Made by a program: the position numbers and the translations under genes. Below, piece by piece: positions 46,401 through 58,300 of a stretch of 64,000 nucleotides of DNA (position 1 is its first letter; every line of letters starts with the position of its first letter). Below the pieces are notes generated by a model. That model was given only the letters and a program-made list of their open reading frames with translations. It had not been told where the DNA came from and searched no databases. Origin of the DNA: Colletotrichum lupini (taxonomy: Eukaryota > Ascomycota > Sordariomycetes > Glomerellales > Glomerellaceae); assembly GCF_023278565.1 (NCBI RefSeq), contig NC_064680.1, positions 1,798,001 through 1,862,000 on the forward strand. Reading direction: 5' to 3'.

Positions 46401-47779
46401 CAGGAAAAAGCATGGACGACATTTTTCAACCATTTGCTTTTTGGCTGCAGTAAGGCTGGGCACCTTCGACGGTAACGGCCGTTTGTTTGCACTCTACGGA
46501 TACAATCGTACCAGATGCTTGAGTCGGTCATCAACCTTTACTTGCGTCTTGGTGCCTCTCAGCCACAGTTTCTATTCTTGTCCCACATGTCGCCTCCCCG
46601 AGCTCGCCGGCTGTAACTCCCGCGCCTCAGTTTCTTCGTCAGAATCTTCGTATGCCTCAGCTCCCCACCACAACAGCGCCAAACCTCCCCTGTCCTAGTC
46701 CCGCGCCCTCAGCTCGAGCTAATGGCACAGACAATGTTTCCCAGATTCCCAGCATTCTCGGTCCCTGCCGACCACTAGCCACTTTGTAGAACTCGTTCGT
46801 GACAACATTGCCAGTAGCGTTTGCTTCCCTTCACAAGGTCTCGGCCAGAGCGATTGAATGTCGCCGGTCCAGTAGACCATCATCCGCAAGGTACAACCCC
46901 TCCTCTTTCTGTTCGCGCCCTACGTCCCCCGGCAATAGCCCTGGCCTAGTAGATCTTGATCCATCAGACTCGATTTCGTTTGTACACTTGGCAGTTCACC
47001 CCCGGTCAATTTCTCCTCTGTAGAACGGAACACCTGCCATCTCCTCCTCCGCCAGAATGAAAGGCAAAGGTTACCACGGCTGCTACAAGACCGATGACAC
47101 GAGGCATCGTGTATCCGACTGTCAAATTTCAAGCTGCCGTGTCTTAGTGATGCACATGAATCTCGCCCAGATGATGGATCGTGATTCGAGGGGAATTGCC
47201 AGGCACGTGTCGTCTGTATCTCTCCCTTCCATCTATCATTGCTTTCCAGAATCGGCCGGCCCCCGTAAAGCACCCCCCCAAAGCACCCCTGGGCTTCCGG
47301 ATGACTGCGACGGGCGGGAGATGGGCATTGACTAACGGCCGGAGCAAGAAGCTGCAAGGCGTGGCGCGGACTAACGCCGTCACCCTTGGGCTTCTGATGG
47401 GAGCAGAATGCTCGTGTGCGAAAGTACGTCTTGTTTTGTTTGTCCATATTAAATAGCATTCCTCCCGCCCTGTCATCACCCAGGACTCGACCCCACTGCA
47501 TTCCGTGAGATACCTGGTTTGTAACTGAGCTTCATAAAGAAGTCTCTTGGCCTCTTTTCCGCTTTCCCGCCCTCTTTACTCGTTCCTCACTTGTTTCCTC
47601 CCTGTGTCCCCTTTGCTACCTTTTCAACCTCTATCGCTGCCTTCAACAAAGCGACGATCTGGGTACCCAATTTCATCAGATATCTCGGCCAAAGTCAAAA
47701 GTCACCGACAAAACATCCACAACAAACAAACACCAACTCGGCCAGCTCTTCCTGTCTATTACATCCAAACGGGGAAAAA
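43420..47779. other. Long intergenic region, divergent
   Basis: 4.4 kb between the permease start and the small secreted-protein start. Open stretches up to 279 codons occur on both strands, but look non-coding (Cys/Trp/Ser/Arg-rich, no splice support). TACTCCGTA, reverse complement of TACGGAGTA, lies at 44766-44774. Confidence 0.45.
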
Positions 47780-48044
47780 ATGCAGTTTCCCGCGGTATTC
47801 TCCATGGTTCTCGCCGTCGCCTCTCTCGGCGCCTTCGTCCAGGCTCGCCCGTCTCCCTGTCCCGATGTTCGTCGTCTCCATCCTCCATCCAACCCCTCCG
47901 GTGCCCACCGCAATATCACTAAGAGATTCTGACTTTTTTCATATATAGTGGAAGCGAGATGACATCCTCAACGGCAAGGCCAGCCCTGAGGTTTGCTGCT
48001 CATACGGCGTCTGCAAGGGCGACGTCGTCGTCATGAGCGGTTGA
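47780..48044 (+). CDS. Very small secreted cysteine-containing peptide
   Basis: Two exons (47780-47866, 47949-48044) encode 60 aa. The first 22 residues (MQFPAVFSMVLAVASLGAFV) form a clear signal peptide. The mature peptide of about 38 residues starts near ARPSPCPD and has four cysteines, including a CCSYGVC cluster, and ends VVVMSG. The donor is a weak GTTCGT; without the splice the frame stops at 47932 and reads NPSGAHRNITKRF, so an intron-retained form of similar size is possible. The acceptor TATATAG and the cysteine-rich second exon make the spliced form more convincing. I recall similar CCSYG-type short peptides in plant-associated fungi but cannot name the family. Confidence 0.6.
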
Positions 48045-49373
48045 AGGAGCAGAGAAGAATCATTTCCCATCAGAAAGCTCAAAGCTGCAAAACACAAGCT
48101 CACGCAATAACGACTACTCCGCAACACACAATAGGCGCGCCCGAAAAAAAACATCGTCAAAGCGTTCATTCAACGTTAACACGACGACGATGAAAAGGCC
48201 CTGCCTGCTCCCCCCACCACCACCCAACACAACACCCCTACCTATCATACAAAGCCAGACAGTCGACTAGAAAAAGGACGACATGCACATATCGGCATTT
48301 ACATATGGGCCCCCATCCTCCCAAACAACAAGTCAGATAGATACGCGGCGATTTTACGGGCGCAACCTAGGGTTTCCCACAAATTGGAGCCCTTGCTTTT
48401 TTTCTTGTAGGAACCAGGGATTAGCAGACTTCCTATTCGGGATTGGACGACGGACACCGACCGCAGAAGATGCAGATGCACGCAGCACATCCACCACACT
48501 TTCCGTGTGGCCATGCCGCATCTTTCGTCGGGTATCTTGACGTGCTTGAGGATATTCCTCTTCCTCTCTTTTGGACGAATGGGAAGAGTCGGTCGGAGTT
48601 CCGCTGCCCCCTCCTCACCCTCACCCTCTCGGCTTTCAAGAAGATGTTTCTTGGGTGGTCGGGCGGCGGAGTGAGACGGCTGCACCGGGCTTACACTAGA
48701 CACGACTTGATGAGTCTTCTGCTAGTTATTAGGTCATCTTATCGAGAGTGAGCTGTCAAGACATGAGAAAGTCAAAGATCGACCTCGCGGGAAAAGGAAG
48801 CCCCACTTAGAGAGTATCCAAGAAATTAAAATAAAGCCTACTATGAAATCATACAGAAATTGTCATGGTCTTGACAGATCACACCATCATCAATCACATG
48901 CTCAAAGCCAAAAGTAAAGACACTATGAAATTCAGACTTATTTTCAGAAACGGGATACGGGTCCACGAGATGCAAGAAAACGCATGTTTGTTGCTGACTG
49001 GGGCGCCTCTCGGAGACATTCCCTCTTCTCTCTCTTCGCTCACGCTTCGCTCACTTTCCCCCCTCCACGTTGCGCGTCCATTGGCCACTGTCTCGTATCG
49101 CGAACATCGGTCCATCGGGTAGCTTAGCTTTCGTTTGCAAGATAAGCGTCCCGCATATTCGGTACGAGAAAAGGCCGTCTAGCGGGTGTTCCAACCTCAA
49201 CCTCACGAGACAGACCGCATTCGTCGATTTTCCACGAGTTCGTTTGCCAACCTTGAAGGTTGAGCCCCATCGTACGTTTCTTTTTGCTTGACTCAGTGAT
49301 CTTGATCTCACACTCAACCACATAACCTCACCTTGACATCACCAGACGTGCATGGTGAGCTGATGCCAATGCT
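48045..49373. other. Intergenic between convergent genes
   Basis: 1.3 kb downstream of the small peptide gene and of the isochorismatase-like gene. No gene supported. Confidence 0.45.
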
Positions 49374-50634
49374 TCAAGAGGCCGTTCCGGCGAGAAATGT
49401 CTCTGTCGAGACGACGAACCCGTATGAGCCCTACGGCAAGGCTTAGTGGGCTGTTCATTCACTTTCCGTCCCAGCCGTGCCCGCAATCACAAAGAAATCC
49501 ACGACCATGACCAAAGTGGGGGAACGAGAGGGTATAGACCAGAGAAGAAGAGGGCAAAACGAAAACTCACAGAAATATTGTAAAGGCACACCTCGGGAGC
49601 CCCAGGCGTCCCGGTCCCGCAACAGTCCTCAATCAAGATGCAATCCCACCCGGCATTATACGCATCCGTCAGCGTGGCGAGAACACACTGGTCGGTGTTG
49701 ACCCCGGCGAAGAGCAGCGTTCGTATCCCTCCTGCTCCCCTTCCATCACCGGTCCCGGAGGCAGCCTCCTCACCGTCTTCATCATCCTTCCGAGTCCGCT
49801 CTAGATATTTCCGAAGCGGCTGCTCCGGGGTCCACATCCCCGACATCCTATTCTTGTCGCACCGCACGTCCTCCTGCGGGCGGAGGCTGCTCCGCTTCAG
49901 CGGCTCGTAAATGTCGGCGTTCCACTCGCCCGCGACGAGGCAGCGGCCCCTGCCGCCGCCGAGATCTGCACCGAGGCCGAGGCGGGCGACGGTGCCCTTG
50001 TCGTTGGTCGCCTCCTCGCCCAGGATGAGCGATCGCGAGAAGCCACGTTGGACGCTGGCGGGCATTCGCGCCAGGTCGTCGTCGGTCAGGCCCCAATTTA
50101 GCCAAATTACCTGCAATGGCAAAAAAGTGAGCTACGATACGTCGCTTGTTTAACCGCCACCACCCCGGCAAAAGTTCCCGTCCCCCAATCCCCTTCCAGT
50201 CATCTAACCCCCGCGTGCCCCTCATCTCTTTAATGTCTAGCGACTTCTGCTCCTGTCCCTCCGGTAAGACGGGCGGTAACGTCTGCCGGATGCCCCGAAC
50301 GTCCGAACAGGGCGGGGGAGAGTAGTACAGAATGGGTTCAAGGCCGTACCTGAATACCTAATTCGCGGCATTTCTCAACAGCCCTCTTGGTCTGCTCCAC
50401 CGCAGCAAGCCCGGCCGGGTGGTCTCGACAGCTGGGGTGCAAGAAATAGTTTTGCAAATCGACAATCACGAGCGCCGTGCTGTGGGGGTTCACCGAAACC
50501 GACGTCCCCGCTGGTCCTTGGCTGGTGCCGACCTTCCAAGCCGGCGACCGGCCCCGGGTGAGATCATAGGTTCGCGACGGTCTATCGTAGTGCCACTCGT
50601 CGCCCGGCGGGCCAAAGATCAAGTCTGGGCGCAT
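49374..50634 (-). CDS. Isochorismatase-fold cysteine hydrolase
   Basis: Predicted 293-aa hydrolase of the isochorismatase-like superfamily (isochorismatases, nicotinamidases and ureidoacrylate amidohydrolases). Exons are 50350-50634, 49571-50110 and 49374-49430. The fold's catalytic Asp is in ALVIVDLQNYFLHPSC, the Lys is likely in RCDKNRMSG, and the nucleophilic Cys is in LLFAGVNTDQCVLATLTDAY, followed by DCILIEDCCGTGTPG. The N-terminal FGPPGDEWHYD and YDLTRG match a fungal subgroup. The first intron is 239 bp, the longest in the window. The last exon gives the conserved SYGFVVST tail and required the second of two AG acceptors. The substrate cannot be deduced. No SA or siderophore gene is adjacent, so isochorismatase activity is not implied. 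Confidence 0.88.
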
Positions 50635-51946
50635 GACAAAGGCGCGAAAAGGGTCCGAACTTTTTCCTCGGATATTCTAGTCCCGACGGCGGCGGGTATA
50701 GCTCACTTCTTGCCCCGATTGCGGGTAATGTATGGCCTGGAGCGATTGGATGAGTGCAAAAGTCACTGAGTGTGAGTGTAGGTTGAAGAAGAAAAGGTCG
50801 GATTACTCTCATGCAGTACCAAGAAGTCGGTAGATAAGAAATCCCGCAGAGCGCGCACAAAGCAGCAATGCACTGCAGCGCTTCTATCGGATGGAGGTGT
50901 CAACAGCCTGGTCTGTCTATCAACTCTTCGGGAAGATGTGCGTCGGCGCGGCTATCGTCCGACCCCGCGACCAACAAGAGTTGCCCGGCCTACTGCAGGA
51001 CGAGAAACAGACACAGTCTCACATGTCAACATCATGAGGTTCTGACTGCATCAGTACTACGTTATCAGGCCAAAGTTTAACCCCCTTGTCAGGTATCTTC
51101 GCCCATGCTTCTCGCGATTACATCAGCAGTATTACTTTCGAGATTCTTGTGCACGTCGAATAGAAATTTGGCCATTGAGAGTCACTGCTTTGCCCTGGTC
51201 AGACCCACACTACCTGGTAGGGAGTTTAAACATACCCCTAAGGACCAAGTATGCAAGGCAGCAAATTTCCAAATATCTAATTAGCTTTCGGGACCGCGTC
51301 TGGGCGTGATGAGACGATGAAACTTCGAAAGACTTCCCCATGAGGGCGCATCTCGAAAAGGGAGGTATAGGACCGAGGCACGATGCTCACTGCTACCTAA
51401 GGCGTCTGCCGCATGCGACTCCCCGGTAATTAAGGCGAAGTTCGAATGGGGGTAAATCGGGGCCGACCTCCAAAATGTTTGGAGACTAGATGAGATAGGA
51501 AGGGAGGGGAGGGGGTTCAAGTTTCCGTGGAGCTAATAAAGGATCTTGCGTCGGCCACAGTCGCGATTCGTGGAGCGTCATGGTCCTCAGCAAGCGACAA
51601 TACGACGGCAAGGGAAAGGCGATGGTCAAACATAAACCGTAAAGATGCGGAAACCCAACGAAGTCCCCTGGTTCGGATACCACGTGAACGCAAAAGAAAA
51701 AATCCCCGTGGCGCGTGTGTTGAGATGGTTGCCCCTCCCGGCGTGCCTGGACCTGGAAAAACGCGAGGCGTGCCGCTTCGTTGTATCCGTAGTGAGACTA
51801 CATGAGAGAAAGCGTAGTTTGCCAGTGAGCTTGTCGCGGGGAATGGTATATGTCGGGTACGGATCGTCATTGTGATTGGAGCGGAAAGTCGCAAAGAGGG
51901 TGAATCGGTCTTACAGCGACCGAACGATTCCCACAACGCGGTAGCG

Positions 51947-52004
51947 CCCCACCCCTGCCAACAAGCTTCGACCCTGCGTGACGTTTCGACGTGGGGAACT
52001 GGGG
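51947..52004. promoter_or_regulatory. Cluster of CreA/Mig1-type sites upstream of LAD
   Basis: Three matches to the CreA consensus SYGGRG lie within 58 bp: CCCCAC (reverse) at 51947-51952, GTGGGG at 51991-51996 and CTGGGG at 51999-52004. Paired sites are the usual condition for CreA repression, and L-arabinose catabolic genes are known CreA targets. The consensus is short, so chance matches are possible. Confidence 0.38.
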
Positions 52005-52142
52005 TCAAACTATTCGCCTTGGGCGACGAGGGGTGATGAGGGGCTGGATTCGAATAATTGTTGACCAAAGGGCCGACGAAGCCGCTGGATTGTTGGCCGA
52101 CCCAGAAAAATAAAAACGAAAAGTCCACGAGTAGCTCCAAGG

Positions 52143-52149
52143 TATATAT
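52143..52149 (+). promoter_or_regulatory. TATA box candidate of LAD
   Basis: TATATAT lies 256 bp upstream of the LAD start codon, in a region otherwise rich in GC. It would imply a 5' leader of roughly 220 nt. Confidence 0.4.
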
Positions 52150-52404
52150 CCAGCCGGGCGACTGTCCGGTCGTGTGTCGTTCTGCTCCAAGCTGCTATAC
52201 TCTTCCTCCTCTCTGTCCGCTTCGTCTGTTCTGTTCGTCCATACGCTCGACGCCGTTGCTGTCGCTGTCAGTCGTCTCGTCAATCTTGCACCCACGTTTC
52301 ATACCCCGCCGACAGATCACATTATTACCTGGCAAGAGAGACACTCTCCTGGACCATTCTTTCATACCACTCTTCGCACACCCAGAGACAACCCAGCTTT
52401 CACA

Positions 52405-53602
52405 ATGTCCCCTTCGGCTGTTGATCCTCCCGCCTCGGTCGGCTCCGTTAAGGTGTCCAAGGCCAACATTGGTGTCTACACCAACCCCGCACACGACCTG
52501 TGGATCAACGAGGCCGAGCCCAAGTTGGAGGCCGTTCAGGCCGGCGAGGGGCTGCAGCATGGCGAAGTCACGGTAGCCATCAGAAGCACCGGCATTTGCG
52601 GGTAAGGATTTTCGTGCCAGACAAAAGTGCCCCCCTTAAGGTACAAGGACGAGACTAACGGAAAGATACAGATCCGACGTTCACTTCTGGAAGCACGGAT
52701 GCATCGGACCCATGATTGTCGATGGCGACCACATTCTCGGCCACGAGTCCGCCGGTGAGATTCTCGCCGTCCACCCCAGCGTCACACACCTCAAGGTTGG
52801 TGACAGAGTCGCCGTCGAGCCGAATGTCATCTGCAACTCCTGCGAGCCTTGTTTGACCGGTCGTTACAACGGTTGCGAGAAGGTCCAGTTCCTGTCCACC
52901 CCGCCGGTGCCTGGTCTGCTGCGACGATACGTGAACCACCCTGCCGTCTGGTGCCACAAGATCGGTAACATGTCATATGAGAACGGTGCCATGCTGGAGC
53001 CCCTAAGTGTCGCTCTTGCCGGTATGCAGCGTGCCGGTGTGCGCCTTGGCGACCCGGTCCTCGTCTGCGGTGCAGGTCCCATTGGTCTCATCACCCTTCT
53101 CTGCGCCAAGGCTGCCGGTGCCTGCCCGCTGGTTGTTACGGATATTGACGATGGACGTCTGGCTTTCGCCAAGGAGCTGGTGCCCACAGCCATCACCCAT
53201 AAGGTCGGTCGTGGAACCGCCGAGGAGGAGGCCAAGCGCATCGTTGAGTCCTTTGGAGGTGTTGAGCCGGCCGTCGTCATGGAGTGCACTGGTGTGGAGA
53301 GCAGCATTGCTTCGGCTGTTTGGGCCTGCAAATTTGGTGGAAAGGTCTTCATCATTGGTGTTGGACGCAACGAGATCAGCTTCCCTTTCATGCGCGCTAG
53401 CGTTCGCGAGGTCGACATCCAGCTGCAGTACCGCTACTGCAACACCTGGCCCAGAGCCATCCGTTTGGTGGAGAGTGGTGTTGTTGACCTCAGCAAGTTG
53501 GTGACACACAAGTTCAAGCTCGAAGATGCCCTCGGCGCCTTCGAGGCGGCTAAGGACCCCAAGTCAGGCGCTATTAAGGTCATGATCCAGAGCTTGGACT
53601 AA
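52405..53602 (+). CDS. lad1: L-arabinitol 4-dehydrogenase
   Basis: Zinc-dependent medium-chain dehydrogenase that oxidises L-arabinitol to L-xylulose with NAD+, in the fungal L-arabinose pathway. Exons 52405-52601 and 52672-53602 encode 375 aa. Catalytic-zinc ligands are C65 (STGICGSD) and H90-E91 (GHESAGE). Structural-zinc cysteines are C120, C123, C126 and C134 in [15 protein letters not shown]. The Rossmann motif is [10 protein letters not shown], and the acidic DIDDGR after the second strand fits NAD preference. [11 protein letters not shown] and [17 protein letters not shown] are closely alike in known fungal LAD enzymes and distinguish it from xylitol and sorbitol dehydrogenases. The N-terminal 20 residues are variable. 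The intron has a GTAAGG donor and splits the Gly codon right after C65. Confidence 0.95.
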
Positions 53603-54517
53603 ACCAAGCCTGATGGTTAGACGACACGATTGATTTTTTGGGCATAATATGGCGGTGCTGGCGATTTGGTGTCATGGATGGGTTTTTGACTATACTTTAG
53701 AGATATGTTCCCAATGAATTCGTATGACAATATGAAGCTTCCATTAGATTGACGATGCTTGTTTGTAGGCAGAGATGTGGACTGTTGGTGGGGGTTTTGG
53801 TGTTGGTGTTAAGAGTGAGGCGATGGGGATGACAGGATTTGAGCATTGTAAGGCAGTGACAAACTGCTGCCATACAAGGTAACTTAGCCTCGATATGGGG
53901 CAGATAAGAATGCAAGAGGTATCCATTCATGGGAAGAACCCATTCTGCCCCAGCACCTGCCGGTGAACCTTTTCTCACTCAATGGATCTCACCAGTGAAC
54001 TGTGCCTGCCTGCACCTGTGAACTGCCCTGCCACGCCTGCCCGCACTGAAAAGAGCCCCCACTTCCCTTCAAGAGATCAATTCTGTGATTGGTTAGATCT
54101 CAAAGCGGCATAGTCCGCTGGGCCGACGGGTGCCAGTGCCTCTTTCCCCTGGGAGCAAGGGAAAAAAGGTACCTATTCCTTGTACCTGACCTTAGCAATT
54201 GACATTTTTCATAAGCAGGAAAAGAAAAGAGCGCACGGGCCATCGCTCCTCCGGCTCGCAACAACAGCACAAGCGAAATCTTCCGAGAGGTCGGGCAGAC
54301 TCTGGCAAGAGAGACAGAGAGAGCTCTTTTTTTCACTTTACGCAAAAAACATCACTCACCACCACCCCCTTCCCATCAATTGGCAGCCAACGAAGCTCCT
54401 TCTTCGACCCCGGAGCCGCCCACATCGACGCACCCCGATCCGAAATCCAGATACCCCGATTTTTAATCCGTCGACCTCCTCTCTCTCTTCCACAACCACC
54501 CAACCCCCCGGTCCAAG
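53603..54517. other. Intergenic, LAD 3' flank and ATP20 promoter
   Basis: 0.9 kb with no supportable gene. Confidence 0.5.
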
Positions 54518-55309
54518 ATGTCTTCCGCCCTCGCCCGCCCGCTCATGCGGACCACCGCTCGCACCCTCCCTTCCCGCGTCGCCGCTCGCTTCGAGTCAAC
54601 CACCACCAAGAAGGCCACCGAGTCCGCAAAGGATGCTGCCGGCAAGGCCAGCGAGTACTCGGCCAAGGCTGCCCAGGGCCTGAGCCGCGCCGCCAGCGCC
54701 GCCGGCCCCGCTCTGTCTGGTGCTGTCAACGCCCTCGGCAAGGTCGGCGGTCGCACCGGCAAGGTCATCAACTTCATTGAGAGTACGTTTCAATCCGGTC
54801 ACGAGAGGATCTCTATGAGCAGAGGCGCAATTGAGCGCGCACCCTTGACTTCAAGGGCCAATTGCTGACGGATGTCCGACTACAGAGCAGGTTCCCTGGG
54901 TTGTCTACTACTCCCGCGTCACTCTTGAGCTGTCCAAGATTGTCTTCCACGGCCAGAAGATGGCTCCTCCGTAAGTTTACAGCACCAGAGCGAAGCGTCT
55001 TGTCCGCCCAGCTTCTGACGAAAGAAATACAGCCCCGTCAGCACCTTCCAGTCCTACTTCCAGCGGGCCCTCGGCGCCGTCAAGAACCCCAACGCCCTCC
55101 TGAGCTCCGCCTCCTCAGCCGCCAGCTCCGCTGCCAACACCGCCGCCGCTGCGAAGCCCGCCACCATCGCCTCCCGCATTAACACCGCGACCGTGGCCAC
55201 CGGTGCCGTTGTCGCTGCTGAGTGCCTCGGTTTCTTCACTGTCGGCGAGATGCTCGGCCGCTTCAAGCTCGTTGGATACCACGGCGAGACCCACGCCGCT
55301 GCCCACTAA
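54518..55309 (+). CDS. atp20: Mitochondrial F1Fo ATP synthase subunit g
   Basis: Small Fo subunit of the inner mitochondrial membrane, needed with subunit e for ATP-synthase dimers and cristae shape. Exons 54518-54782, 54886-54970 and 55033-55309 encode 208 aa. The basic, hydroxylated N-terminus (MSSALARPLMRTTARTLPSR) looks like a mitochondrial presequence. A long Ala/Lys/Ser-rich stretch, not conserved in yeast, follows. The family core comes next: KVINFIEKQVPWVVYYSRV, LELSKIVFHGQKMAPP and STFQSYFQRAL. The C-terminal hydrophobic segment (TVATGAVVAAECLGFFTVGE) carries the GxxxG-like spacing used for dimer contacts and leads into MLGRFKLVGY. The acceptor at 54885 was chosen over an AG two bases later because it gives the conserved IEKQVP. 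Confidence 0.93.
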
Positions 55310-58300
55310 ACGGAGAAAGAACCTTTTTGAACTTTGCTCCCCACCGCCTCGTACCGATTCGAAACGACGACGTGAAGGAGTAGAAGTTTGTTTCCCGGGT
55401 TGTTAATTCAAACTGCATCTAAAGAAAAAGAGCGCAAATGGTGGCTTCGGGTTATAGAAACTGGTAGGAAAGGGGGTGTTTTTATTTTGGAACCAAATGA
55501 CATGAATGCTCGATGCCCGTGGTAGAGATTCATGTTATCCAGTGGCACAGCGCCCTACCGGTCGAGATTCCCTTGACCGTTCACGGGAGCTGATGTATTG
55601 GAAGAGCAGCAAAGAGAGAATCAGTCTCGGGGGCCTTGGATCCGGCCACCGCGTACGCGTTTTCTCAACAGGCCACCTTATTATTTCCTTATGTAGACTC
55701 TGTACATCACACACGTCAACCGCAGCCCACCCATGCTGCGAAACCTGCCTCCTGCAGGTAAATAACAGGAAACCTTTTGAACCAAATGGCGCTCGGTGGA
55801 ATCACGTTCGTAAGAGTGTATCAGATTGAAAGCAGAGGGTGGATCTGATACTTTGCATTGGCAGGAGCCTTGACCTTGAGACGTGACCAGCACTCTGACT
55901 GGTTTGATGAGAATGAGATTATCCCTTTGCCTGTCCTTTCTCCCTCTCTGCTGTAACTCTCTTCATTTCGAGAGATCATATTCGACGATGAAGGTTGTTC
56001 CTTACTGGGAACGGACTGGCAAGTTCAATGTTACAGCGGACCCTGCCATCTTCTCATTCAGCCCTTTTGATGTTACTATAGATAGGCAGCCGAAGCTGTG
56101 ACGTATTGAGATCAGGTATACATTTTTATGCTCAACGACCCTCGATGACAGCCCGGAGCTGCGTCACAACGTCACTATCAACTGAGCTGCTCGCCCTAGC
56201 CAAATTCAGGAGAGTTTAGCCGTTCTACTTCCCGCGTATTTGTCCTGACGGCCCGAATTTTCCATCCATCACTCCAAAAGCGTGCAAGGCTATGACGCTC
56301 GAATACTGGCGGGGGTTATGTAGCTAGGAGTGATGAGATTGTGACCTTCATCTTCAATCAATATTCACCCTGACTAAGATTAATAACATAGAGCTCTTCC
56401 CTCCCTGTCGTCTGTTATTATTCTCTTCGCTACCGGCTCCGGTAGGACGTTGCGGTGATTCATCTCACTTCTCAGTGAAGAGAAGATGAATTCCTCTCGA
56501 CATGGAAGGCACCTGCCCCCTCTCCTTCCTTAAACCGACGTACCTACCTACTAAAGGGGTCTATTCACCGTTGCCGTCACCAGCACAGCAGCGCCCGTCT
56601 AGGTCTGCGAGGTCAAGTCAAGCTGTGTGCGAGGTGGTCGGCTTGGTTGACATAAAAACAAATACTCCAGTGAAGTCAGAGTCCGGGTTGACCGAGGGGC
56701 GCGCTGTTCGAATCTGGGCAGGGACGTGAATTATAAGGTCAGTATTCCCCCTCCTTCCTTTTCTATCGTTTTTTGCCCTTACACTATGAAATTTTGCCTA
56801 CATAAGGTTGTATCCCTCCTTTTGTCTTATGAATTAAGTACAGTTCACTCTGACATGGAGTTATCAAAAGTAGAAATATGGATTACGTGGCGCCATCTAC
56901 TACGAATCCAAGCAATTATGCGATTGGAGAGATCTAATACTTAACAGACAGATGGGCGAATCTCGTACTTCAAGGGATGTCCTCATTCTGCCTGATAGTG
57001 ATTGGCAAGGTAGATCCCCCGGAGAAAAGCTTTCTTCCCACTATCTCATGCTACCTCCACTATTCTTAATCACCAACAATGAGCATCCGACAGGCAGATG
57101 AGTATCAGAGGTGTGACTTCAGGTCATGTCGTTGAACAGACACAGATAGCTCTATCAAATGCTTCGCTCATGGAAATACAGCCAGCCGTCCCAGCAGTCA
57201 AGAATCGGATCCGTCAACAGCGAGAGACCGTCAAATCATCGTCGCCGAACCTGATGCATACAATCAAAAAGTCTCACGTTACACAACCCGAAAGCCAACT
57301 TCTCTTCCATTTCCCTTACCAGTCTGCCCGAGAATCCGATCACCGGACAAAACGCAAAGACCTTACCTCCTTTCCCAACCACCAATTATCTCGTACTCAT
57401 GCTGTCTTGGCGGGGAAGGCCTTCTCGTTGCCCCTTGGCCTCTCAGACAGGTAGTCAGGTAGAATGGGGAGATCTCCTTGTCCCTTCATCGAACCCAGCC
57501 CCCTCTGCTTAGGCTTGATCAGATTTCTGTCTACGATACCTGAGATATATAAGCAGTGATTCAACATCACTTCATTCAAACTATACGCCGCACACTTACC
57601 GAAACCCCCGTTCGAGGCCCGTACCGTTTGCCACATTATCCCGTATTCGCACTCACAAACAGACCCCGGATCCCTCTCATCGAATACATACCGCTACCAC
57701 TGTCTAAACGCCTCAATCTTGCATAGTGGCGTATATTGACATTCTTTCTGGACCGACACCCCCTTTGTGCACTCCCCCTCACTCCCCCTATCTACTACAC
57801 ACTTGACACTTGGCGGCCGCGGCGGCGTAGCATAGAAGGATCAAGGTGCCAACCAACAACTATCCGGGCAAAAACGTTCCCCAGGGTATATTTTCTTACC
57901 AGGAAGAGAATCCCACGAGTTAGCCTTACGGAACCCAAATGTTTGGGGACTTTGGCCCCCCCCACCCCAAGTTTGGGCCCCTTTTACCATTCCCTCGGGT
58001 CGGGGTGGAAGAAAGGAACAAACAGACCGTTTTCATGACCCCTGAACATTGCCGAAAAAGGTAAATGGTCCTCTCGCTGGGGGAGGTGTTGATGGTGGTC
58101 AGCGAAGATCTGAGAGAACCGAAGCCGGTAAGGTTTATTACATTCTTTGGGGCCTAGGAATTTCGCAAACGAATATCTGGGTTGCCAAGTCTTCCTGGCC
58201 GGTCTTCTTTCTGTTGATTGATGACCTATACATTCTTTTGTTTGGAGAGGGTCATGACAGTAGCAGGGGTTCTCGCCGGTACTTCGACCTGATGGATTAT

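Larger units (their letters stand above)
50635..52404. other. Divergent intergenic region, isochorismatase-like gene and LAD promoter
   Basis: 1.8 kb. Candidate CreA sites and a TATA box on the LAD side are listed separately. No extra gene supported. Confidence 0.45.

Noticed and set aside
49374..50634. Salicylate-degrading or siderophore isochorismatase function
   Set aside because: The fold is clear but the superfamily has many substrates, and no pathway gene is adjacent.
51517..52140. 207-codon minus-strand open frame upstream of LAD
   Set aside because: No motif, irregular composition, and it lies over the LAD promoter.
56690..56730. tRNA-like TTCGAATC (B-box resemblance)
   Set aside because: The flanking bases do not form a T-arm stem and no A-box or acceptor stem can be drawn around it.
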